From positions 1-64,000 of the forward strand of contig DF239265.1 of assembly GCA_000507305.1 (NCBI GenBank): a stretch of 64,000 nucleotides of DNA, given 5' to 3'. Numbering within the stretch: the stretch's first letter is position 1; each line of letters starts with the position of its first letter. The notes under the pieces were generated by a model. That model was not told the DNA's origin and made no database searches. It saw only the letters and a program-made list of their open reading frames with translations. Of the stretch, positions 42,316 to 51,111 are shown piece after piece. The position numbers and the translations under genes were made by a program. The stretch comes from Breviolum minutum Mf 1.05b.01 (lineage: Eukaryota > Sar > Dinophyceae > Suessiales > Symbiodiniaceae).

Positions 42316-42960
42316 TGGACACCAGCCTAAGAAAATGTTGGAGAAATCATGAAAAACACGTCCTTTACTGTGGGGTGCCCAGGGCAAATATGGAGAAATA
42401 AAAGGAATCTACGTACTTTCACGAAACTTTCCTGGGGAGGGCCTTAGGAAAATGCCAGAGAAACCGGTAGAAATCTTTTTATTGTGTGTATTTTGATGGA
42501 AAATGTGTGTACTTTACTAGGACTAGGGGGCGCCCTACAAAAAATATGGAAAAATATTTGGGGCCTACATATTTTCCACGATTTCTTTTTTGGGGGCGCC
42601 CATGTGTTTTTAAAATTTGGTAAGGGCGGTACCTATTGCATGTCTTTCTGTGGGAATGTGAAATGTTTTGTGCATTTTCCCAAGGGGTACCTGAGGAAAA
42701 TGTTGAAAATGTTGGAGATATCGCGAGACTCTGTGCGTCTTGCTGGGCGGCGCCCAAAGGAAAATATGGAGAAATGATAGGAGTCCATGCACTTTTCCGA
42801 AAAATTCAAATACGGGGTGCCCTAGCAAAAAAAGGAAACTCTACAGAACTCTATAATTTCGGCGATTTTTTTTCAAAATTTGATTTTTTCTCGCGAAATT
42901 CCTGGGGGCTACCCTATTGCAAAATGCTGGAGAAATCGCGGTAAAATTGGTTCTCTACGG
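42316..42960. repeat. Degenerate array of AAAATGTTGGAGAAATC units
   Basis: Related words recur: AAGAAAATGTTGGAGAAATC (42328), AGGAAAATGCCAGAGAAACC (42443), GAGGAAAATGTTGAAAATGT with TGGAGATATCGCG (42691), and CAAAATGCTGGAGAAATCGC (42920). They alternate with GGGGTGCCC / GGGGCGCCC blocks followed by AAATATGGAGAAAT (42373, 42545, 42765). It looks like a decayed tandem repeat with a unit of roughly 110-130 bp. Confidence 0.6.
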
Positions 42961-43078
42961 GTCTCTATGCTGTAGAAGGGAGAGATGTGGGAAAAGGAGG
43001 GGGCATGACATGATTAAATCATTGGAGCCCGCATAGGTTCTGCAAAAACTTAGCAAAGGGCACGAGAGTCAAAAAAAT

Positions 43079-43180
43079 GAAGCAACACCCTTGCAGTGCA
43101 AAATCCCTACGGCCAAACAAAGTTCCCGCTGGCTTGAAGCAACAGCCTTGCAATGCAAGAACCCTACGGCTATCTGTTAG
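43079..43180. repeat. 57-bp direct repeat, two copies
   Basis: GAAGCAACACCCTTGCAGTG, CAAAATCCCTACGGC at 43079 and GAAGCAACAGCCTTGCAATG, CAAGAACCCTACGGC at 43136. On the minus strand both give ALQGCCF. Confidence 0.8.
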
Positions 43181-43199
43181 TGGTAAAGGGCAAGTCCAA

Positions 43200-43691
43200 C
43201 TAGCCAAGGGCTGGCATGGGCGTGTGGAAGTGACGCCTCATGTCCACAGCCAGCTGGCGGTGGAAACGGATGGTGGCTTGGAATGGGAAATTGTAGGTGC
43301 GTTTCGTGAAGAGGAGGTAGGTTCCGTCGGTGGTGACTGGTGTGGCGAGGAGGTTGCCGATGAGACGTGGAGTGTAGTTACTGGTGAAGCGTGTGGGATT
43401 TGGGTTCCTGGCAGTTGGACGTGGAAGGTGGGAGAACGGCTCAAGATACCACTGGCCGACAACGTTGCCTTGATGGACAAATGGGAATGTCAGTGGAAGC
43501 CAGGCCCTCCGCCAACCTGTGGTTCTGCCAGCATGAAATTCCAACCACTGTGTTGGGTGAGGGCACCGCCCCACAATGGCGGCGTATGGACCCAGCATCT
43601 GCGGGCTTTCTGCAGCTACAGGCCCAATGGCAAATGGCAGAGCCTCACTGCCATGTGAAAATCGTGTAGGGACGCTCCCTGGCTTTGCCAT
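43200..43691 (-). CDS. Unknown protein block, paralogue of 35.0 kb
   Basis: 163 codons, starting MAKPGSVPTRFSHGSEALPF. Notable segments are FVHQGNVVGQWYLEPFSHL, RPTARNPNPTRFTSNYTPRL and LATPVTTDGTYLLFTKRTYN, then FPFQATIRFHRQLAVDMRRH. Plus and second minus frames over the same DNA are also open because of the GC-rich content, but only this minus frame is conserved with the decayed copy at 34.94-35.31 kb. That conservation across two loci is the main evidence that it codes. The 5' part (43500-43691) is less certain. Function unknown; no signal peptide or catalytic motif seen. Confidence 0.5.
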   Translation of the reverse strand: MAKPGSVPTRFSHGSEALPFAIGPVAAESPQMLGPYAAIVGRCPHPTQWLEFHAGRTTGWRRAWLPLTFPFVHQGNVVGQWYLEPFSHLPRPTARNPNPTRFTSNYTPRLIGNLLATPVTTDGTYLLFTKRTYNFPFQATIRFHRQLAVDMRRHFHTPMPALG

Positions 43692-43849
43692 CCCAAGCTC
43701 AAAAAGGCATGTGGTGACACATTACTTGCTCAATTTGGTTTCCTTGGAGAGTGGGTGGGTGGGCTCCATACCACAATTCCCAAGAGTCATCGCCATTGAC
43801 CCAAGGCATGAGGTCCTGCAATAGCATTTCTAAATGGCTTGTGAATGAT

Positions 43850-43900
43850 CTGTTTCTGACCTTTTTCTGACCTGTTTCTGACCTTTTTCTGACCTGTTTC
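43850..43900. repeat. 22-bp minisatellite
   Basis: CTGTTTCTGACCTTTTTCTG + AC repeated about 2.3 times; the 11-bp half units are themselves related. Confidence 0.9.
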
Positions 43901-44216
43901 ACAAAACAGTGTAACACGCGTCATTTTGTGTTTGTGGCCCCGCCTGGTCATAGTACCACCAGGCCCACCCCCACTCCCACCAGCAATGGTTGTCAGTGGA
44001 AAGGAAGTAGGTGGTAGGTGGCTTTTTGGTAAGCAGACCTGCCATGGCAACAAAGCTTCACCAACACACTCTGCCTCGGGCAGAAAGGGCACTGAAACAT
44101 AGCCGCTGTCCAAAGAGCTTGCTTTCCACTGCAAAAAGAAAATGCAGGGAAGGACAAGCTACAACAACAGAACAAAGCCTCCAAGCATAACATTTGCATT
44201 CGCCCACCTCTCTGCC

Positions 44217-44354
44217 ATTCACGGAGCCTGCCAGGTAGTCCCTGCCAGGAAACCAAAAGAAAGCATTGGGTTGGCGGTGGCCCTGCCAAGAACCTATCCC
44301 CCTCCAATGACAAACACTCTCTCACACTGCTGCAACTCTAAAGCCTCTCATCCT
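44217..44354 (+). repeat. 130-bp interspersed repeat, copy 1
   Basis: TTCACGGAGCCTGCCAGGTA, GAAAGCATTGGGTTGGCGGT, GGCCCTGCCAAGAACCTATC and CAAACACTCTCTCACACTGC, ending AGCCTCTCATCC. The plus frame gives VPARKPKESIGLAVALPRTY. Confidence 0.85.
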
Positions 44355-44440
44355 GTTGCCAGGCCCAGTCCTGCCAGGACACAAAACGAAAACACTGGGT
44401 TGGTGGTGGCCCTACAAAGAGCCTATCCGCTGCCAACTCC
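44355..44440 (+). repeat. 130-bp interspersed repeat, copy 2
   Basis: CCAGGCCCAGTCCTGCCAGG, CGAAAACACTGGGTTGGTGG and GGCCCTACAAAGAGCCTATC. The plus frame gives SPARTQNENTGLVVALQRAY, in frame with copy 1. Confidence 0.85.
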
Positions 44441-44552
44441 AACAGCTGGGAGGAAACCCCAACTGGAAAATTATGAACCACCATTTAAATACAAGCATTT
44501 GAAACACTGAGCTGATGCTGGCCCTATCAAGAACCAAAACCAATAAACACCC

Positions 44553-44933
44553 TTGTGTTTTCTTGGTATCTTCACCACTTTAAACACTTACAGAACCTTT
44601 TCTCCAAATCCAAAGCTGCTTCTCTTTGCATCTAACAAACAAATTCTGCAAACACCAGAGGAACAATCTCCTTTGGGCAATGTATATAAACCAAAGACAA
44701 CAGACATTTGTACACGGGAAGTTTCTCACAAAACAATGCCATTCACAGAGCCTGCCAGGTCCAGTCCTGCCAGGAAACCAAGGGAAAACATTGGGTTGGC
44801 GGTGGCCCTACCAAGAACCTATCCGCTGGCAGTGACAAGCACTCTCTCACACTTCTGCCAACTCCAGAGCCTCTCATCCCAGCAATCATCAAGCGATGGA
44901 ACTTTAAGATATCTCTGTACAGCATGCAGTTGA
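44553..44933 (+). other. ORF containing repeat copy 3
   Basis: 126 open codons whose second half is repeat copy 3 (RSSPARKPRENIGLAVALPR). The first half is AT-richer and unsupported. Confidence 0.2.
44741..44880 (+). repeat. 130-bp interspersed repeat, copy 3
   Basis: ATTCACAGAGCCTGCCAGGT, CCAGTCCTGCCAGGAAACCA, GGAAAACATTGGGTTGGCGG, ACCAAGAACCTATCCGCTGG and CAAGCACTCTCTCACACTTC, ending GAGCCTCTCATCC. It is the most complete copy. Confidence 0.9.
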
Positions 44934-45117
44934 TGCATGAATCTATTGCAGTGCTCGATCCAAGAGGCATGGCATCAGAGCTATGGTACATTTTTGGGGC
45001 TCTGTCATCTTCTCACCTTCGTCGTTCTTTGATATCCTGAAGCGTGAAGTCAGCAAATGAAAGAGTTCAGCGAAGGGAGTGATGAGAAATTAATGATTCA
45101 GCCATTCACCATCATTC

Positions 45118-45166
45118 ACCCAGGTGTCCAGTCCTGCCAGGAAACAAACGAAAACATTGGGTGCCC
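45118..45166 (+). repeat. 130-bp interspersed repeat, copy 4 (short)
   Basis: CCAGGTGTCCAGTCCTGCCA, GGAAACAAACGAAAACATTG and GGTGCCCTACACG; truncated at both ends. Confidence 0.75.
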
Positions 45167-45315
45167 TACACGCAAGCAAAAATTGCATACAGGCAGGACG
45201 TAAAAACTATATTACCTGAGCGCTTGAAACCCTGTCGAGACGGCAGTAATTACTTGGAATGCTGGATGGAAGTTTGGAACCCGAAAACAACGGCTAGCTT
45301 CCTGGAGCCCTGCAG

Positions 45316-45420
45316 GCTGTAAAGTCGGTGAGGATACGCCAAGCACTGAGGGCTTGGAAGGATTCGCCGTGGCAGGCTTGGATATGGCAGGCTGCTGAGC
45401 AAACGAGGGCTATAGGATGA
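45316..45420 (+). CDS. Possible exon, Trp/Ala-rich
   Basis: After TTCCTGGAGCCCTGCAG the plus frame reads AVKSVRIRQALRAWKDSPWQ, AWIWQAAEQTRAIG and a TGA at 45418: 34 residues of basic, amphipathic, helix-like sequence. The acceptor is reasonable. An overlapping plus frame (EDTPSTEGLEGFAVAGLDMA) is a rival. No family is recognised. Confidence 0.3.
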   Translation, partial: AVKSVRIRQALRAWKDSPWQAWIWQAAEQTRAIG

Positions 45421-45639
45421 TCTTGGAGCTTGAGTGACGCCATCAACTAAACATGCAGACTTTTTCCACCTTTTCGAATGCCCCTAAAAAAATGACTCCC
45501 TTCTAACAGCACCAGGCCACTGAAGGCGTCCAACGGGAAGCCCGGATCGGATGGGACCTTGGTGGTATCCATAGATGGGCGTTTTCCGGAAAAGCCATTT
45601 ACCCTGACAATTGCTTAAGGTGAGATAACGAAACCCCCA

Positions 45640-45935
45640 TGAAAATGATAAGTAATTTTCAAATATTCATCAGGAAATCACCAAAGATAGTTTTTTTTTT
45701 CGATGCCCCTGATTCAAACAATCACCTTAGATTTGCTTGTTTGGTGTTCCAGGAGTGTAGTGGGTAATTATTCACCTGTTGCTCACTATCTGAAGTCAGA
45801 TATTATGCTACTGAAGTCATTTTGGGGGATGGTTGGAAAAAAGTTCCAAAATTTATTGTCCCAATGGTGGTTTCATTGTGATGAATCCCACGGTGGAATC
45901 CGTAAAAAAACATCACCTAAATTCAGCTTAGGTGA
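45640..45935. repeat. Family J, long copy
   Basis: CCTGATTCAAACAATCACCT, TAGATTTGCTTGTTTGG, GGTTGGAAAAAAGTTCC, GTCCCAATGGTGGTTTCATT, GATGAATCCCACGGTGGAAT and CCGTAAAAAAACATCACC. Confidence 0.7.
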
Positions 45936-45987
45936 CCTTTTTCAGGGTGGTTTTCTGTGATGTTATTCGTGACCCGAAATCAAAGGT

Positions 45988-46092
45988 TACCCTCCGGTAA
46001 ACTAACATAGCAATGGAATATCCCCATGTTCAATAGGAAATACATCTTCAAATGGTGGATTTTCCATAGATATGTTAGCTTACCGGAGGGTA
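45988..46092. repeat. Family F hairpin element, complete ends
   Basis: TACCCTCCGGTAAACTAACA to TTAGCTTACCGGAGGGTA; core AATAGGAAATACATCTTCAA. TATTCGTGACC occurs on both sides (45963 and 46091), possibly a host-sequence coincidence. Confidence 0.9.
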
Positions 46093-47341
46093 TTCGTGAC
46101 CTCCAACTTTGATAAAAAGGGCAGCGCTTGAATCACCTGGACTGTACCTTTCTCTTGCAACCAACGAAAACATATCAACGCAACGTCACATTGGGTTCAT
46201 TGATCTTCCCGTTCGGATGTAAAAATGAAAAGAATCTATAAGAATCTCACAAAAAAGGTGACAGGGTGCTAAATTTCGCAGGGCTCTTTTTTCCGTTTTA
46301 CCAAAAAAACTGGTAGGTCCAACGATCGCATCTCCTAAATCCCATCATAATCTGAGATTGTTTCAAGGGACACCTTTAGACACATTGGCAACAGGATTCT
46401 AAGAATCACCGAACCCCAGTGCCGGAAAAAAAACCGGGAAGCATCCTCTATTCTTGGGTTTCTTTTGTCGAAAAGTTGTTCTTGAAGTGGTAAAGACTCT
46501 GGCAAATCTGTGTGGTCACTGGTCGAACTGACCGTCCTATATAATCCGTATGATATAAACTCAACAAAATCGAAAGGTCCTTTCTTTGGTATGCCTTAAA
46601 TTTTGCACCAAAAAATCTAACGAAAAGTTGTTTTTCTTCTTTTTGGGGGTGACCCAAACACATTTTTAGGAACTTGAGATATTGGGATTGTTTCAAAGCT
46701 GGTGATTTGCTAGGATGTAACAAGATGTAAAAAGGCAAGACATCACCCACAACAACAAAACTAAAGTCCTCTGCAAAAAATTATTAACATCTAGTTTGGG
46801 ATCCATCCTTCACACCTCAGGATCAACTCAAATCGGCGAGTTGTAAGGATGTATCCGGGATTACCTAAGATGAACATCCCCACACACACCTCGCCGAACC
46901 GTAATGCCTTCCCATTGAAACTCATCAAAACCCCACGACATTTGGTTTCAAGTGAGTTAACGACACAAACCAGGACCAACAAAAAATCATTCGAAACGCT
47001 GGATATCTTGAGAGAAATTCCCGGTGGTGGACCATGTCGTGGATTTTTTTTTGGCAATTCTTCCTCTGAAATTTTCGCAACAAAAGAACCACAGCACTTC
47101 CGGCAAAAGGTTAGTCAGTCATCAAAAAAATCCCCTACAAAAATGGTGCATTCGTCTGGGGTAAACTTGATCATAGTTCACTAAAAAACCTAACTTTTGC
47201 AGGCCGTAATTGGTGGGAGGAAGTCGGTTTCCCTTACATTCATCACTAGATTTGTTTGTAAATCTCGGTCGCTTCAACCTTCAATGTGCGGGGAATATTG
47301 TCATAAAAAAGTCCTAAGAATTCTCTATCCAGTTGGTGGTT
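46093..47341. other. No firm feature
   Basis: AT-rich spacer with unsupported frames of 88-111 residues. Confidence 0.4.
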
Positions 47342-47536
47342 TCATCTTTCTTTTTTCTTGTCTTCCTTTTTTCTGCTTCTTTTAGTGTGCTCCAGGAGGG
47401 GCTCAATCATGGTCTCCGTCTCTTCTGAGTCTTCGTCCCACACCAGATATTGTTGCATGTCCTGACGACCTGGGAGGTCTGGGTCGTCAACGGTCCGGGA
47501 CCGCCGCAACCAGCGGCGTTGACGGGAGGAATTCAA
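47342..47536 (-). CDS. C-terminal piece of AAKYG-motif protein
   Basis: Reads LNSSRQRRWLRRSRTVDDPD, LPGRQDMQQYLVWDEDSEET and ETMIEPLLEHTKRSRKKEDK before the stop. There is no ATG, so it continues from an upstream piece. The order 'AAKYG...IIKR' (next entry), then 'DDPDLPG...QQYLV.D.D', then an acidic-basic tail, matches a family of short unannotated proteins I recall as frequent in dinoflagellate predictions. Function unknown. The Lys/Glu-rich end would be solvent exposed. Confidence 0.5.
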   Translation of the reverse strand: MNSSRQRRWLRRSRTVDDPDLPGRQDMQQYLVWDEDSEETETMIEPLLEHTKRSRKKEDKKKER

Positions 47537-47591
47537 TTTACAGCGACAAGTAGGAATCTTTTATCCAGCTATCATCGCATCCAAGATGCGC

Positions 47592-47843
47592 TCATACGAA
47601 GCAGATCTCATGAAGCAGATTTCTTATGTAGATGTCACCATCAGCAGATAGGGGCCAGGTCTTGAAGGACCGTTTGATGATCTCTTCCGCGATTTTTTCA
47701 GGACCGTACTTCGCCGCGATCTGTGGCTGTGTCATCCATTTGCGGGCCCCTTTCTGCTTTAAGGTGTGCTTGGCTCGCATCCTGACCAACAAAGAACTCC
47801 TTTTTTCCCAGTCTTCTCTGGTGTTAGGCCGATGATCAAACAT
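47592..47843 (-). CDS. N-terminal piece of AAKYG-motif protein
   Basis: From the ATG at 47843: MFDHRPNTREDWEKRSSLLV, RMRAKHTLKQKGARKWMTQP, then QIAAKYGPEKIAEEIIKRSF and KTWPLSADGDIYIRNLLHEI, ending with a TGA at 47592. MTQPQIAAKYGPEKIAEEII is the recognisable core. Just past the stop another frame reads FMRSASYERILDAMIAG. Between this piece and the next (47536) about 55 bp lack a clean intron, so a frameshift or unusual splice site separates the two halves. Confidence 0.55.
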   Translation of the reverse strand: MFDHRPNTREDWEKRSSLLVRMRAKHTLKQKGARKWMTQPQIAAKYGPEKIAEEIIKRSFKTWPLSADGDIYIRNLLHEICFV

Positions 47844-48081
47844 AGCTTGAAGCTTCTCACTTTTGAGTTCTTTCTTGGAGTTTCACAAGTGTTGCATTTA
47901 GTATGTTCCTCCACTTAGGAGTTTTTCTTACCCAATTTTTGGGGGTTTTCACCTAACTTGCGATCGTGCCCCTTAAGGGCCGGAAAAGTTAGCCAAGTTC
48001 TTGAGACCCGATTTTGCTTGTCCCGGACGTATACACACCGTCGAGGTGCAAATATCATCGTCTTTGCCTAGAAAAATCCTA
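47844..48081. other. No recognised feature
   Basis: Short upstream flank of the AAKYG gene; no promoter element recognised. Confidence 0.4.
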
Positions 48082-48129
48082 GACGTTCCGTTTTGGTGGT
48101 TGGCAGACGTTCCGTTTTGGTGGTTGGCA
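48082..48129. repeat. 24-bp direct repeat, two perfect copies
   Basis: GACGTTCCGTTTTGGTGGTT + GGCA at 48082 and 48106. Confidence 0.95.
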
Positions 48130-48414
48130 AAAGTTCCAAAGAATGTTTGCCAAATGGTGATTCCTGCAAACAAAGGTGATAATAATGAAATGAAGCAAAA
48201 AGAAGATGTAAAAACAATCACCTTCAACACAATCAGATCAAACATCATCCTTAGGTGGATCCCCCTCTTTTTTTGGGTTGCCACAGGAAAACATCACCTT
48301 AAAGACCCTCCCGAAACATGACGCAACGACGTTTCACGTTGTTGAAACACGACAAGATCAACCCCTCCAGGTGACGGCCAAGGAAGGCATTGGAGGAATA
48401 TTCCCCAACCTTGG

Positions 48415-48560
48415 GTGGGTTGGATGTCCCGTTGGAAAGGAAGTGGATGGATCAATGGGATAGTTCTTTCACCTATTTGTTAAATGGTTAGTATCCTTGG
48501 GGTTTATAACCCACTTACGAATCTTTTACTCTTTTACTAAACTCCTGGGACATCCACGTG
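48415..48560. repeat. Family H element, degenerate
   Basis: GTTGGATGTCCCGTTGGAAA at the left, CTGGGACATCCACG at the right; interior TGTTAAATGGTTAGTATCCT. Confidence 0.55.
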
Positions 48561-48775
48561 GTTTTGGGTGATTAAATTTTCAATTAGGGATGCCTCTTCA
48601 TCGGTTGGCACTTCCTCCCAAATGAATGACGGATGGAATAGGGTGGTGATGATGAGTTATTCCACCCTTGACATGGAACCGAGAATGGTTGAAATCCTTT
48701 CAAACCAGTAGTTTATCCCACGATTTCCGTGGTTGGCTGGAATGGGTTTCTTACATTTGCCTGAGATGCTTGGTT

Positions 48776-48862
48776 AAAACAAATCCCACATGGTGGTTTA
48801 ATGGCGATGAATCCCATGGTAGAATCCGTAAAAAAATCAACTTAAACGAATCCAAGATCAAC
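48776..48862. repeat. Family J repeat copy, clearest
   Basis: ATCCCACATGGTGGTTTAAT, GGCGATGAATCCCATGGTAG and AATCCGTAAAAAAATCAACT. Confidence 0.7.
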
Positions 48863-49397
48863 AGTAAAAATTCGAGCAAATCTAGAGAATCTAATCCACC
48901 TATCTCCAAAATATCCACTGTGAACCAGGCGCTTTCGATGTCTTAACGCATGGCATCTATTGTACAAGTTGAACATGTAAACGTGAAGTAATGTGAAGCT
49001 TCCGCCTTCCGTTTTTTCACATGGTTTTTTCACTGAACAATTAGGTAATTCCAACTTCTCAAATGTTTCCAATGGACGATGTCGGATATTTTTCAATAAA
49101 TGTCACCTGGCTGCCGGCTTCACCACCTTCGTGAGCTACATCAAAACCCTTTAAAACACTTTATGTTTTATGCAAAGATTGGACTTCCAAAAAACGATAG
49201 CAACTTCCACCATTTTCGTGGCCAAAACTTCTGGGCAAACTACTCTCAAAGTAGAGATTCTTCCCTCAGTAAATGGCGGTACCCTTGGGATGGTACCCTT
49301 AATAATCAACCCCACATAGACCTTATATGTTGGGTATTTATTGGGTATATCCACTGTTTCCCAAGAGAGAATTTCATCTATCCATTCTTCACCCCTT
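48863..49397. other. No recognised feature
   Basis: AT-rich spacer; nothing seen. Confidence 0.4.
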
Positions 49398-49400
49398 GAA

Positions 49401-49520
49401 TAAGATACACTCCCTAAAACTAAGATTTTTCCCCTGAAAATTCCAATGCTTGGAAGATGATTCATTTCCTTTTGGGACGGCCTATTTTCAGGGGCTTTGT
49501 TAGTGTCGGGGAGCGTACAT
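49401..49520. repeat. Family E hairpin element
   Basis: TACACTCCCTAAAACTAAGA at the left; GGGGCTTTGTTAGTGTCGGG and GAGCGTA at the right; GATTTTTCCCCTGAAAATTC inside. Confidence 0.75.
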
Positions 49521-49687
49521 ATCAAAACCCATGAACTGATCAACACATCTATGACAATGCATGGGATGAGAAGTGATCATAACTTCACTTAAAATCCAAA
49601 AATTGATTACAGCCGCCATTTTTTGAGAGGATGCCCCCTTACAATTCACATAACTGCGAAATATAGTAAAATAATCATTCCATCCCA

Positions 49688-49795
49688 ACAAGGTGCCCCC
49701 CCCCCTACTAGTGATAAATGGACCTAACACCTCTATAAATGGTTGATAAGTGGAGTTAATGCACCCTACTTACAACTGTTTTTGGGGCCCACCTG
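49688..49795. repeat. Family G hairpin element
   Basis: ACAAGGTGCCCCCCCCCCCT at the left; ATAAGTGGAGTTAATGCACC and GGGGCCCACCTGG at the right. Confidence 0.75.
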
Positions 49796-49878
49796 GAAGA
49801 ACCGCTTGGTAATTGCATTGATGAAGGTTGATTAAGGTGACATTGGATTTCCTAAAAATGGTTTTGAAAACAAATTTT

Positions 49879-49950
49879 GGATGGAAAATGGCTTTCCGGA
49901 AAAGGATTTTCCAAGCAATACTGGGTGGAAAATGGCTTTCCGCAAAGGTT
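49879..49950. repeat. 44-bp direct repeat
   Basis: TGGAAAATGGCTTTCCGGAA at 49881 and TGGAAAATGGCTTTCCGCAA at 49925, just downstream of the gene ending at 49994. Confidence 0.85.
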
Positions 49951-49993
49951 TTTTTTTTCATTATGGAAGCGATGCATCTGAAAAGCTCTACAC

Positions 49994-50521
49994 TTACAAG
50001 TCAGACATCTCATTGTGCTCCAAGATTTCCTTCCTCTTACGAACATCACGGATAAACTGATTGTGGTCAAACTTCTTATCTCCGGCATAGGACAAGATGT
50101 AGAAGTGAAGGAACAACTGCTGGAAAGAGCTCTTCAAGTCATCCATCACCTTTTGGGCGTCAGTAATCTCATGTTCCGGTGCTCTGTCTTGAACATGTTC
50201 TCTGACTTTTCTTGTCCCGTGATGATGGTCGCGATCATAGCGCTGAACCAGGCAAGAAGAACCGGAGACGTCCAGGGCCAGAGCCTAGACCCATACAGGA
50301 TCGAGATCATTTCCACTTTCATGAGCGGCCCAACCGACGGGACAACGTTCTCTACAATCCCTTTGACATCACTGAAACAGCGGGGCGGAGGAATTCATCC
50401 TGCCAACCTTGTGAGAGTGCAATCTGTTCTGAGCACCAGTCATGTCCATGCAATAATGCCGAGGGGGCTGCATGTTCGATAGCATGGAGATTGGCGTGCC
50501 CGTGATGGGAGAGTTCAACGC
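49994..50521 (-). CDS. 3' exons of an unknown gene, one frame break
   Basis: An acceptor GTTTCTGGTGGTTTCTCAG opens an exon at 50521: ALNSPITGTPISMLSNMQPP, RHYCMDMTGAQNRLHSHKVG, reaching a TGA at 50374. A second frame follows: SDVKGIVENVVPSVGPLMKV, EMISILYGSRLWPWTSPVLL, AWFSAMIATIITGQEKSENM; its hydrophobic stretch could be one membrane helix. A third frame then gives EITDAQKVMDDLKSSFQQLF, LHFYILSYAGDKKFDHNQFI, RDVRKRKEILEHNEMSDL and a TAA at 49994. All three are high-quality protein sequence in order. The breaks could be a very short intron (GTTGGCAGG to CTGTTTCAG, 36 bp) plus an indel. I do not recognise the family. Confidence 0.55.
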
Positions 50522-50650
50522 CTGAGAAACCACCAGAAACAAGTTTTTTTTAGAACAAACAAAAACCATCAAAATGCCCCCCACTTCTCTTTCCAAAACC
50601 CACCCATTTTCACCTTTTGTTTTTTTCTATAGCCAATTTGTTTCACTTGT

Positions 50651-50860
50651 TTAAACACCACAGTTTCTTTTCTTTTCGCAAAACATCGCAAGCACTGTGC
50701 TGCCAGGGGAACCCATCGTCTGCATTCTCATGATTTGGATTGATGTTATTGAAGAACCTCGGAAAAATCCGCTGGTTCTATCAACAAACCAACGACCATC
50801 TGACACAACATCCAACATCCGGACGGGTAGTTTAGAAGGCGTTTGGGAGGCGATTTCCAT
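50651..50860 (-). CDS. Likely upstream exon of the 50.0-50.5 kb gene
   Basis: The minus frame from the ATG at 50860 gives MEIASQTPSKLPVRMLDVVS, DGRWFVDRTSGFFRGSSITS, IQIMRMQTMGSPGSTVLAMF. A GTGTTTAAAC-type donor near 50655 and about 130 bp of AT-rich sequence precede the strong acceptor at 50522, which suggests one intron between the two. No domain recognised. Confidence 0.35.
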   Translation of the reverse strand: MEIASQTPSKLPVRMLDVVSDGRWFVDRTSGFFRGSSITSIQIMRMQTMGSPGSTVLAMFCEKKRNCGV

Positions 50861-50966
50861 AATCCCTTAAGAGCCAAAAAAAAAGGTAGAAGAATCCCTA
50901 AATCTCCGCTGTACATGTAGTTTCAGGGTCATAAGGGGACCCACCCATTTCCCCATTTCCCATATG

Positions 50967-51111
50967 AGCCACGAAAAAAACCCTGGTGGTTTAGGGTATA
51001 TAGGGGATTATACTACCCAATTATATAGGGATTATAATAAGCCATTATAAGGATCCCTATAAACCAACCAGGATTTCATGGAAAGTAATAAGTTTTTTTT
51101 TTCGTGGCTCA
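50967..51111. repeat. Family A hairpin element, complete
   Basis: TGAGCCACGAAAAAAACCCT to TTTTTTTTTCGTGGCTCA, flanked by CATA and TATG. The interior has ATTATACTACCCAATTATAT and CCATTATAAGGATCCCTATA. This is the best full-length copy, in inverse orientation to most others. Confidence 0.95.

Larger units (their letters stand above)
44142..44510 (+). other. ORF across the 130-bp repeats
   Basis: 122 open codons spanning two repeat copies. Copies 1, 2 and 3 keep the same relative frame and mostly conservative changes (PAR-K/T-P/Q-K/R/N-E-S/N-I/T-G-L-A/V-V-A-L-P/Q-R-T/A-YP). The minus strand is also open across them (RECLSLEGDRFLAGPPPTQC). A coding strand cannot be chosen. Confidence 0.25.

Noticed and set aside
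43077-43658. 193-codon plus-strand ORF
   Set aside because: The minus frame over the same DNA is the one conserved with the 35 kb copy, so this is taken as its shadow.
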